Source: Lentimicrobium sp. | Lineage (GTDB): Bacteria; Bacteroidota; Bacteroidia; Bacteroidales; Lentimicrobiaceae | Assembly: GCA_019429275.1 (NCBI GenBank) | Contig: JAHYJC010000013.1 | Span: 1 to 64,000, forward strand | Direction of reading: 5' to 3' | Length of the DNA stretch: 64,000 nucleotides | Part shown: positions 53,140-60,980 of the stretch, in pieces | Layout: each line of letters starts with the position of its first letter | How positions within the stretch are numbered: position 1 is the stretch's first letter | Translations under genes and position numbers: made by a program | Notes under the pieces: generated by a model | The model's database searches: none | What the model was told of the DNA's origin: nothing | Seen by the model: the letters and a program-made list of their open reading frames with translations, nothing else

Positions 53140-53916
53140 TCACTGAAACATGAAACCAATTCTGAGTGAAATCCGGTTGTAGTGCACAAATACCTTTTTC
53201 TCGTAATTTTGCATCCAGCCATATACAGGTTCTTCATATGAAAGTTCCTGATAGTGATACCCGATTCCCAGCAAAAGTGCACTTTTGCCACTCAGGGATA
53301 TTTTGATACCTGCTTCGGGGCTGAGCAAAACTCCTCCAAAAGTTTTCCCTCCATTACCATACCAATCCATTTCTTTATTTTTTGATAATGGGAAACTATA
53401 TCCGGTTTTAAAACTGAAAAAAGGTGTCACAACATCAGGTTCCAGCATAAACTTTACCTCTGCAAAAAGCGGCAGATTGCTCCACTCATAAAATTCATAA
53501 CCCAATCCAATACCCGCGAATATTTGCTGATTCCACTGGTAGCCATTTACAGTCGTAATGGATGGGTAGGGTATGAAACCATCAGCGCCCTCGCCCAGAA
53601 GTAATGCAACGCTGCTGATGTTGTAATATCCCCTGGGTTTTAGTTTGGATTTCCGGTCATCTGAATATTTTTGAATTCTATCGACTTCATTAATTCTATA
53701 ATTCCAGATTCCACAATCATTTGAAATCACAACGCCCGCAAGGCTGTCATAATTATCAATTTTCCCTATCACCACATCGCCGGACTTCAGATAAACTGCA
53801 TCCTTTTTTCTGTTTTGAGCTGCTGCTCCGCCAGGGAGCAACAGCCCTGCAAACAGACTCAAAACCACCAAAAAGCGGAGACATTGATGGCTGGGTTTTG
53901 GAAACGGCCATCTCAT
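53140..53916 (-). CDS. Outer-membrane beta-barrel-like protein of unknown function
   Basis: A 258-residue exported protein. A basic N-terminus and long hydrophobic stretch (about 14-34) are cut near GGAAAQ. The segment AVYLKSGDVVIGKIDNYDSLAG (about 40-60) is a small beta element often placed before OM barrels. The remainder alternates aromatic and small residues in amphipathic strands (FAGIGLGYEFYEW, FFSFKTGYSF, ALLLGIGYHY) and ends in Phe-Gln, suggesting a small outer-membrane barrel. Its start overlaps the LVIVD stop by ATGA, so it is translationally coupled and the last gene of the sigma operon. Confidence 0.68.
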   Translation of the reverse strand: MRWPFPKPSHQCLRFLVVLSLFAGLLLPGGAAAQNRKKDAVYLKSGDVVIGKIDNYDSLAGVVISNDCGIWNYRINEVDRIQKYSDDRKSKLKPRGYYNISSVALLLGEGADGFIPYPSITTVNGYQWNQQIFAGIGLGYEFYEWSNLPLFAEVKFMLEPDVVTPFFSFKTGYSFPLSKNKEMDWYGNGGKTFGGVLLSPEAGIKISLSGKSALLLGIGYHYQELSYEEPVYGWMQNYEKKVFVHYNRISLRIGFMFQ

Positions 53917-55205
53917 GGGCGAACAACAGGTATCTGACTTATCAGAGTCAGGTTATTTAAATCAGAATAATCATACTGGTAAAGTCCGTCAGCACCGATG
54001 AGCATCAGCAAGCCATCAACGGGAATAACATCGTAGGTCTTGATATCCTGAAAATAGGCAATCTGGTTCATGTGGATGTTCATAGGGTCTGATGCGTTAT
54101 ATACCTTAAGTCCGGCATCTCCGTCGCAAATAAAAAGTATGTTGTTATCAATTCCCAAACCGTGGGGATTAAACATTGGATAGGACTTAACCTTAATCGG
54201 GTGCGCCAGAGAAGATACATCTACCACATCGAGCTGATTTGTAAATCCGTTGCACTGATTCCCTGAACGCAATGTTACATAAGCGTAATTTCCTTCTATA
54301 ACCACAGGATCGCAGGAGCTTATATGCTCAAAAACTGAAACAAAAGCGGGGCTTGCAGGATTGGCAAGACTATAAATCAACATTCCGGTGGTTGTCCCCA
54401 GGAAAAGGTGGTTGCCGTAAGGAAAAATAGTTTCAACCTGTCGATCGAGCATGATTTCAGGTCCGGTAGTAATGCCAGGAGTTGAAGCAATGGAAAACAA
54501 CTTCAGTGCATTGTTGTGCACCGCATACATATAATCATCACTTATTGTAAAACGTGCCATAGAGCCAGCGACACCTGTTGAGGGGCGCCCAATAGAAACC
54601 TCACTTGAACCAAGGTTTGCAACACCCATTCCATCAAATCTAAGCGTCTCCTTATTGTAATAATTTCCCTTCTCAACCAGTTCTGTTACTACTTTGGTTT
54701 CCCAGGCAACCACAACTCCTTTTCCAAAATCAAGTCCGTAAACCGGAAAGCTATAATCAAACATAGGCAAAACATTGGGAAATGCGTCCTCCACCCTGTC
54801 AATTTCAACAGGATTCAACGGATCAGAAATATCAATGGCAACAAGATCGATAAAACTATCGGCATATAAAATATTTCCGCGTATCGCAATATCCAGATTT
54901 CCCGGAATATTGAGAAAAGTAACCTGTACAGGTGAAGCGGGGTTGCTGTTGTCAATGACATGAATCCCCTTGTTCAACTCATTGATATACAAATAATTGT
55001 CCTTAAAATAAATTTTACCCGTATTTTCAAGTTGCTGAGGTTCAGCGCTTTTAACAGAATTTCTGAATTCAGAGAAACCCATATAAACCGGCACGTTGGC
55101 GGTATAGGTAATTTCCTCAAAAGTTTTGTCCTGGCAGGAAGTGAAAAGTGCTGCTGTAAAGAGCAGAATCAACATTCCAGGTAATGAAAGATTTATTTTT
55201 TTCAT
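53913..55205 (-). CDS. LVIVD-repeat beta-propeller lipoprotein
   Basis: A 430-residue exported lipoprotein: the lipobox LFTSC gives Cys24 as the lipidated residue. The mature chain has about seven repeats of the form GIHVIDNSNPASPVQV, LVAIDISDPLNPVEI and LDVVDVSSLAHPIKV, each built around DVSxPxxP, the hallmark of LVIVD proteins that fold as beta-propellers. No catalytic residues are known for the family; binding to surface structures is likely. It lies between the anti-sigma/OM protein and a small OM barrel gene, on one transcript. Confidence 0.82.
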   Translation of the reverse strand: MKKINLSLPGMLILLFTAALFTSCQDKTFEEITYTANVPVYMGFSEFRNSVKSAEPQQLENTGKIYFKDNYLYINELNKGIHVIDNSNPASPVQVTFLNIPGNLDIAIRGNILYADSFIDLVAIDISDPLNPVEIDRVEDAFPNVLPMFDYSFPVYGLDFGKGVVVAWETKVVTELVEKGNYYNKETLRFDGMGVANLGSSEVSIGRPSTGVAGSMARFTISDDYMYAVHNNALKLFSIASTPGITTGPEIMLDRQVETIFPYGNHLFLGTTTGMLIYSLANPASPAFVSVFEHISSCDPVVIEGNYAYVTLRSGNQCNGFTNQLDVVDVSSLAHPIKVKSYPMFNPHGLGIDNNILFICDGDAGLKVYNASDPMNIHMNQIAYFQDIKTYDVIPVDGLLMLIGADGLYQYDYSDLNNLTLISQIPVVRP

Positions 55206-55281
55206 TTTGATTGATTTTTTCTTTTAAAAGAGATGAAAGTTAATTGAAAAGGTTGCACAGATTTTTCAGATAAAGCCGGAA

Positions 55282-56592
55282 TTATTTAAGATTTACTCTC
55301 AGTCCGGCATGAAATGAAGGCCAGGCCATTCTGGCACTGCGAATATTGTATGGTTGTGATTTATTAAGGAAAAAGAACTGAACCCCTGCCTGACTGAAAA
55401 ACGAAAGGTTTCCAGAAATTTTAACATCGCCACCCAGGGCTGAGAGTGATGACAACTGAATTCCCCGCACCGACCAGTTTGCCTGATCTGTATTATTTAA
55501 CCTGCCTTGTGTAAAAGTCTCTGTTGTGATGCGGCTGTTTATACCTTTTTCCGTAATGAGCATCTGCGATGCATAGAGTCCCAGCATCTTCTTTCCTGCA
55601 ATATCATAGCGCAGTCCAAGGGGTATGCCGAGGTAGAAAATTTCAGTATTGTACTCACGGCGGGTAAAATTCATTTCGTCGGTTTTAACCTGGTATGAGA
55701 GCTTTGTGTAGGTAATTCCACTTTCAAGATTCCACTTCCGGGCAATTTGCTTACTAACCATAAGTGCGATGGAAATGGGTGATTTGTGGTTAGTTTGCTC
55801 AACCTCAGCAAAATAAGAGGTTTCATTTGCTAATCCGGATGATAGTGCATCGTGACTGTAATTGTTTTTATTTGAATTCAGGGCATAGTCCTCCTGCGAC
55901 AAATCTATCGCCGGATTTATGCCGTAATTCATCGCAATTCCCCAGTTTTTCAAAGCCTTTGAAGGTATTGGCTGAGATTGCTCTGAGATTTCAGGAATTA
56001 TAATAGTAGGCTGATTTGTTTGTCCGGCCTGATCCGGTAAAGGTGATTCTTCGACATCAACTTTATTTTGAGCAATTTCGATATTCGAAATATAGTCAGT
56101 GGGAAGTAAATCGGCTTCTTCCTCCTTAACATTTTGTCCGTCAATTGTTTCCGGAGCAATTTCAGCTTCTGATCGGGCTTTTTGTATCTTTTGCGGTGCT
56201 GAAAGTTGTGTTAAAATCACTTTTTCAGGTTCGTTTGCTTTATCCGATAACAATATTCTTTCTTCGGGTACAGGAATTTCTTTATGAATGCTTTGATTGC
56301 TAACATTTACACCATCGCCTGGCCTGGCTTTATCCTTATTTTCAAAATTTCCGGAAGCTGATTGCCGGTAATTGTCTTTATCGGGTGTCCAAAAAGTATC
56401 TATCAGAGAAAATCCTAAACCTAGAAGGATGATCACTGATGCGGCAATTGCTGCCCATCTGAACATAACAAATCTTCTCCGGCGTTTGAGTTGCCGATCA
56501 ATAAGATTCCACATACCATCAGGAGGTTTTGGTTCAAAACCGCCAAAAATCCGGCTCATGGCTTCCTTTATTTTATCTTCCTGATTGTTCAT
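55282..56592 (-). CDS. Fused anti-sigma-like and outer-membrane beta-barrel protein
   Basis: A 436-residue protein. The ATG at 56592 (MNNQEDKIKEAMSRIFG) is preferred to the TTG at 56598. A cytoplasmic helical segment (1-43) precedes a transmembrane helix (about 46-65, AAIAASVIILLGLGFSLI). A long acidic, Pro/Glu-rich linker (about 70-220) then leads to a C-terminal region of amphipathic strands (IALMVSKQIARKWNLESGITY, IPLGLRYDIAGKKMLGLY, FHAGLRVNLK). I read it as an inner-membrane anti-sigma-type N-terminus joined to an OM barrel-like domain, a layout seen beside ECF sigma genes in Bacteroidota. The sigma gene ends 6 bp upstream, supporting co-function. Confidence 0.7.
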   Translation of the reverse strand: MNNQEDKIKEAMSRIFGGFEPKPPDGMWNLIDRQLKRRRRFVMFRWAAIAASVIILLGLGFSLIDTFWTPDKDNYRQSASGNFENKDKARPGDGVNVSNQSIHKEIPVPEERILLSDKANEPEKVILTQLSAPQKIQKARSEAEIAPETIDGQNVKEEEADLLPTDYISNIEIAQNKVDVEESPLPDQAGQTNQPTIIIPEISEQSQPIPSKALKNWGIAMNYGINPAIDLSQEDYALNSNKNNYSHDALSSGLANETSYFAEVEQTNHKSPISIALMVSKQIARKWNLESGITYTKLSYQVKTDEMNFTRREYNTEIFYLGIPLGLRYDIAGKKMLGLYASQMLITEKGINSRITTETFTQGRLNNTDQANWSVRGIQLSSLSALGGDVKISGNLSFFSQAGVQFFFLNKSQPYNIRSARMAWPSFHAGLRVNLK

Positions 56593-56598
56593 TTTCAA

Positions 56599-57126
56599 TC
56601 ACTTACGTTCTGTCAATCGCTTCAGCAACCAGGCACGAGCCCTGGTATACTGAGATTTTGATGTTCCTTCGCTTATGCCGAGCAATTGTCCGATTTCGCT
56701 GTGTTTATAATCTTCAATGGCATAGAGATTAAAGACAGTTCGGAAACCGTCAGGCATTTCCTTAATCAGTTTCAGCACCGCATCAGGGTCTGCAGGTTCA
56801 GGTATATCATCAGTTTCATCATTAAGCAGAACTGCATTATCAAGTTCAACACTAAAGCGCAGAACATCCTTTTTCCTGAGCATTTCCAGAGAAGTTGTCA
56901 CCATAATCCTCCGGATCCATCCCTCGAGCGAGCCCTGCGACCTGAATGTATCCAGGCGTGTAAAAACCCTGATAAATCCTTCCTGAAGTAAATCCTCAGC
57001 CATGCAATGATCCGGGGCATAACGAAGGCAAACCCCAAACATTTTTCGGGAATAATTTTCGTACAAACGTTTCTGGGCATGCACGTTACCATTAAGGCAA
57101 TCCTTCAGGAGTTGACTTTCATCCAT
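56599..57126 (-). CDS. ECF-type RNA polymerase sigma factor
   Basis: A 175-residue sigma-70 family regulator. Region 2 (about 20-85) contains the MAEDLLQEGFIRVFTRLDTF helix and the SLEGWIRRIMVTT piece that bind core polymerase and the -10 DNA. Region 4 (about 115-170) contains EIGQLLGISEGTSKSQYTRA, the helix-turn-helix that reads the -35 site. There is no long linker, as expected for ECF factors. It heads an operon with a fused anti-sigma/OM protein, an LVIVD lipoprotein and an OM barrel-like protein. The inducing signal is unknown. Confidence 0.92.
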   Translation of the reverse strand: MDESQLLKDCLNGNVHAQKRLYENYSRKMFGVCLRYAPDHCMAEDLLQEGFIRVFTRLDTFRSQGSLEGWIRRIMVTTSLEMLRKKDVLRFSVELDNAVLLNDETDDIPEPADPDAVLKLIKEMPDGFRTVFNLYAIEDYKHSEIGQLLGISEGTSKSQYTRARAWLLKRLTERK

Positions 57127-57300
57127 CAGATACTCAGAAGCGTTATTAAGTCCGGACTATAACAGAGATGCATATCGGCAGGAATGGTTGCATGCAATAT
57201 TAAGAAAATGCTGTAAGAATGACATGTTAACAGGAAAATAATATCATGTAAAAAATATTTTATGTTTCATCCAAAAGAACAGGTGATGACGTTAATAAAC

Positions 57301-57308
57301 TAAATTTG
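57301..57308 (+). promoter_or_regulatory. Possible -7 element of cinA
   Basis: TAAATTTG matches the consensus perfectly and is 63 nt before the cinA start. No clear TTG is found 19-21 bp upstream. Confidence 0.4.
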
Positions 57309-57371
57309 CTTCCTCTAATTGCCTTATCAGGCATAAAAAATCTATAAAATATTTTAACACGGAAACAATAA

Positions 57372-58610
57372 ATGAAAGCTGAAATAATTACCATAGGTGA
57401 TGAATTGCTTATTGGGCAGGTGGTGGACACAAATTCAGCCTGGATGGCTGAGCAACTGAATCTGATCGGGATAAAAGTAGGGCAGATTACCAGTATTTCT
57501 GATCATAGAGAACACATCCTGACAACGCTCAGGGAGGCATCAGAGCGTGCTGATATCATTTTGATGACCGGAGGGCTTGGCCCCACCCGCGACGACATCA
57601 CAAAAACTGTACTTTGCGAGTATTTCGGCACCAGGCTGGTTTTCAATCAGCAAGCCTATGAAAACATTGAACGGATCTTCAGAAACCGGGGTTATCAGAT
57701 TACCCCGCTCAACCGCGCTCAGGCCGAGATCCCTGAATGTTGCACTCAGCTTTTAAATGTAAACGGAACGGCTCCGGGCATGTGGTTTGAAAAATCGGGA
57801 AAAATTTACATTTCTATGCCAGGGGTACCTTTTGAGATGAAGTCGCTCATGACCGGGGAGGTTCTTCCCCGGCTTCAGCCCTTTAGCCAGATTGCAATCG
57901 TGCATCGCACCATACTCACTCAGGGTGTTGGCGAATCGTTTCTTGCGGCCAGGATTGAGAAATGGGAAACTTCACTTCCTGAAAATATTAAACTTGCCTA
58001 CCTCCCTCAACCGGGCATTGTAAGGCTCAGACTCTCCGCATCCGGCAACGACCGCAAATCAATTGAAAAAACCCTGTCGGAATGCACCGATGAACTTTAC
58101 AACCTGATTCCTGAATATATCTTCGGCGAGGGTGAAGATTCTCTGGAGCTCATTGTCGGAAATCTTCTAAAAGCAAATAGTTATACACTGGCCACAGCCG
58201 AAAGCTGCACCGGGGGCTACATCGCCCACATGATAACCAGCATTGCGGGTAGCTCAGCCTATTTCAAGGGTTCAGTTGTGGCATATGCAAATGAGATTAA
58301 AGAAGGGGTACTTGGCGTGAGTGCTCAGACCATCTCAAAATATGGCGCAGTAAGTGAAGAAACCGTGTTTGAAATGGCAGCCGGCCTTATCAGGAAGTTT
58401 AAGGTTAACTGCGTCATTGCCGTTTCGGGCATTGCCGGCCCTGATGGAGGTACTCCCGAAAAGCCTGTCGGTACCACCTGGATTTGTGTATTAACGCCAA
58501 AAGGCGCCCAAACCCGGAAATTTACTTTTGGCGAACACCGTGGACGAAATATCAGGCGGGCAGCTTTGGCAGCACTTGACATGTTGAGACAACAGGTAAT
58601 AAAGCACTGA
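57372..58610 (+). CDS. cinA: CinA-family protein (NMN deamidase-like)
   Basis: A 412-residue protein with two parts. The N-terminal MoCF-like domain (1-170) opens MKAEIITIGDELLIGQVVDTN and holds MTGGLGPTRDDITK near residues 66-79. The C-terminal CinA/PncC domain (about 255-412) contains TAESCTGGYIAHMITSIAG and GIAGPDGGTPEKPVGTTW, the nicotinamide-mononucleotide deamidase site. Both halves are complete. Its best supported reaction is NMN to nicotinic acid mononucleotide with ammonia, in NAD salvage; the competence link is historical. It stands alone here. Confidence 0.93.
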   Translation: MKAEIITIGDELLIGQVVDTNSAWMAEQLNLIGIKVGQITSISDHREHILTTLREASERADIILMTGGLGPTRDDITKTVLCEYFGTRLVFNQQAYENIERIFRNRGYQITPLNRAQAEIPECCTQLLNVNGTAPGMWFEKSGKIYISMPGVPFEMKSLMTGEVLPRLQPFSQIAIVHRTILTQGVGESFLAARIEKWETSLPENIKLAYLPQPGIVRLRLSASGNDRKSIEKTLSECTDELYNLIPEYIFGEGEDSLELIVGNLLKANSYTLATAESCTGGYIAHMITSIAGSSAYFKGSVVAYANEIKEGVLGVSAQTISKYGAVSEETVFEMAAGLIRKFKVNCVIAVSGIAGPDGGTPEKPVGTTWICVLTPKGAQTRKFTFGEHRGRNIRRAALAALDMLRQQVIKH

Positions 58611-58686
58611 TAAATCACTCCCGCTATATCAATATGGAGTTATTAAAATATTTCACTAAATACATAAAACTTAAAACAGTTTATAA

Positions 58687-58694
58687 TACATTTG
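58687..58694 (+). promoter_or_regulatory. Possible -7 element of the Omp28-like gene
   Basis: TACATTTG matches the -7 consensus, 42 nt before the ATG. There is no proper -33 TTG, so the call rests on the -7 element. Confidence 0.4.
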
Positions 58695-58736
58695 CATCCG
58701 ACTAATTAAATTTATCACGAATCAACCCCCCAAAAC

Positions 58737-60839
58737 ATGAAAAAAACCTTACAACTTATTGTTCTTTACATTTTTATGGCAACCAGCATTATGGCCCAGG
58801 TCATCGTTGGAACAGATCCTATGCCCAAAAACGCAATTCTTGAAGAATTTACCGGAATCCACTGCGTCTATTGTCCCCAAGGACACGTGATCGCACAAGG
58901 TATCCTGGACAACAATCCGGGCAGGGCTTTTACCATTGCCATTCATCAGGGATCTTTTGCAGTTCCCGGAGCAGGTGAGCCTGATTTCAGAACTATATTC
59001 GGAAATGCAATTGCAGGCCAAACCGGCCTGACCGGTTATCCGTCCGGAACCGTAAACCGACATGTTTTCAGTGGCGCCAACACCATTCTGGGGCGTGGTT
59101 CATGGGTTGCAGCCTGCAATATTATTATGCAGCAAACTTCACCGGTAAATATAGGACTAACCTCAGATTATGATCCTTTTACACGCAGGCTAACCATAAA
59201 CGTTGAGTTGTATTACACCTCCGATGGGCTTGCCTCAACCAATAATCTAAACATCGCTTTGATTCAGGACAGCATATATGGGCCTCAAACAGGCGGAAAT
59301 GCCGGAAACAACTACCTGCACATGCATATGCTAAGGCACCTGATAACCGGCCAATGGGGAGAATTGGTTTCCCCGACTACAGCTGGTTCTTTCATCAGCA
59401 GGAGTTACACCTATGATGTTCCTGAAGCATACAACAATATTCCGGCTATTGTTCAAAACATGAAAGTTGTAGCTTTCGTTGCCAGAGATAATCAGGAAAT
59501 ATTAACCGGTGTTGGGGTAGATGCCATTGGTGGAACCAACTTTGATATTGGCGAGATGACATCAGCTGAGCCTACCATCAAAAGAGGTTTTGATGGTTTT
59601 GAAACCAACTTTACGGTTGAAGCCAACAGCAATATTGGCGGCAGTCAGCCTTTTGAAATAAAGTTGGAAACAGAAAGCCACCCAGCTGACTGGCAGACAA
59701 CTTTTATTATTGATGGAGAAGAATATACAAACCTGGCAGTTGTCAACCTTATAAAAGACGAACCCAAACCCATTACGGTTAAGGTTGTTCCTGGCAATTC
59801 CCCCGGATTTCCAACCTACACGCTGAAGATGAAGTCTGTCAATTATTCTTCAGCACCAGCAAAACAAATTAAAGTAGCTGCAGTTGCCGGTGTTACCGAT
59901 CTGGTTGTGAATGCAACCGGAGGTCCGGAAGCGGCAATGCATCAGGACGTTTATCTCAATGCCCTGGAAGCATCAGGAATAACAAGTTACGCTGTTGCCA
60001 ATGCAGATGTAATGAGCGACATGGTCAACTTCAACGCCTATCACGATGTATTCAATATCTGGATGAATGTGGCATGGACATTCCCCTCACTTACTGACGG
60101 ACAGGCCGAAGCCCTGATGACTTTTATGGATGCAGGTCATAATGTATTTATTGCCGGACAGGACATAGGCTGGGACATCATGAGTGGAGTGAGCGGCTCG
60201 AACGGAACTCCCGTTACGCAAGACTTTTATACCAATTACCTGAAAGCCATTTATGTTGCTGACGGCTCAAGTGTTAACAATAAACTGACTGCCAATCCGG
60301 ATGATCAGATATTCGGACAGGTTGCCCAGAGCAATATAGTAGATGTTTACGGTGGAAATATGTATCCTGATGAAATCAATGCCGGAGCCGGTGCTGATAT
60401 TATTTTCCATTATAATACAAACGCCAAAAATGCTGCAATCAGATATGAATCAGACACCTACCGCTCTATTTATTTCGGCATAGGCCTTGAAATGCTCAGC
60501 AACATTGAAATTGCCAATGAAGTTATCGGACTGAGTCGCCTTTGGCTAACCGACCTGATGGTAGGTGTGGAATACGAACAGGCAATGAAAACACTGATGA
60601 GTGATCAGAACTATCCAAATCCTGCGGGCGATTTTACCTACATTAAAACTACAGAAGCAGCAATGGGTGGTTACATTGAAATATACAACCTCAGTGGCGG
60701 CAGGGTGGTTAATCAGGCCATCGGCAACTCCTTGCTTAATCGTGTTGACCTGAGCGAACTGTCTAACGGAATGTACACCTACAGGATCATTTCAGGCAGT
60801 AATGTTTCAGAAGCGAAAAAGCTGACTATTATCAGATAG
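58737..60839 (+). CDS. Omp28-related thioredoxin-like T9SS protein
   Basis: A 700-residue exported protein with a signal peptide (1-20, SIMAQ). The Omp28/thioredoxin-like domain (about 25-260) has EEFTGIHCVYCPQGHVIA, with Cys40 and Cys43 forming a CxxC redox-type pair, and a GLTGYPSGTVNRHVF cis-Pro-like loop. A middle beta-sandwich (about 280-390) follows. Residues 395-610 look like a class I glutamine-amidotransferase-like/Rossmann domain (AGHNVFIAGQDIGWDIM). A T9SS type A domain ends the chain (NYPNPAGDFTYI to NGMYTYRIISG). Omp28 homologues bind host proteins in Porphyromonas; that role is not implied here. Confidence 0.78.
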   Translation: MKKTLQLIVLYIFMATSIMAQVIVGTDPMPKNAILEEFTGIHCVYCPQGHVIAQGILDNNPGRAFTIAIHQGSFAVPGAGEPDFRTIFGNAIAGQTGLTGYPSGTVNRHVFSGANTILGRGSWVAACNIIMQQTSPVNIGLTSDYDPFTRRLTINVELYYTSDGLASTNNLNIALIQDSIYGPQTGGNAGNNYLHMHMLRHLITGQWGELVSPTTAGSFISRSYTYDVPEAYNNIPAIVQNMKVVAFVARDNQEILTGVGVDAIGGTNFDIGEMTSAEPTIKRGFDGFETNFTVEANSNIGGSQPFEIKLETESHPADWQTTFIIDGEEYTNLAVVNLIKDEPKPITVKVVPGNSPGFPTYTLKMKSVNYSSAPAKQIKVAAVAGVTDLVVNATGGPEAAMHQDVYLNALEASGITSYAVANADVMSDMVNFNAYHDVFNIWMNVAWTFPSLTDGQAEALMTFMDAGHNVFIAGQDIGWDIMSGVSGSNGTPVTQDFYTNYLKAIYVADGSSVNNKLTANPDDQIFGQVAQSNIVDVYGGNMYPDEINAGAGADIIFHYNTNAKNAAIRYESDTYRSIYFGIGLEMLSNIEIANEVIGLSRLWLTDLMVGVEYEQAMKTLMSDQNYPNPAGDFTYIKTTEAAMGGYIEIYNLSGGRVVNQAIGNSLLNRVDLSELSNGMYTYRIISGSNVSEAKKLTIIR

Positions 60840-60892
60840 AAAATAATTTACTTACAAGGGTTGTCAGCCTCTGATGACCATTTGTTTTTTTG

Positions 60893-60933
60893 ACAAACCC
60901 GCTTTCCTGAAAAAGATAGCGGGTTTGTTTTGT
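60893..60933. terminator. Terminator between two convergent T9SS genes
   Basis: A perfect 11-bp stem (60893-60903 with 60918-60928, arm ACAAACCCGCT) closes a 14-nt loop and is followed by Ts on the plus strand. A T run on the minus strand suggests use in both directions. Confidence 0.8.
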
Positions 60934-60980
60934 TGTATGATAACAGTTAACCGGCATCTATTCCCGCATTAAGGGCATCT

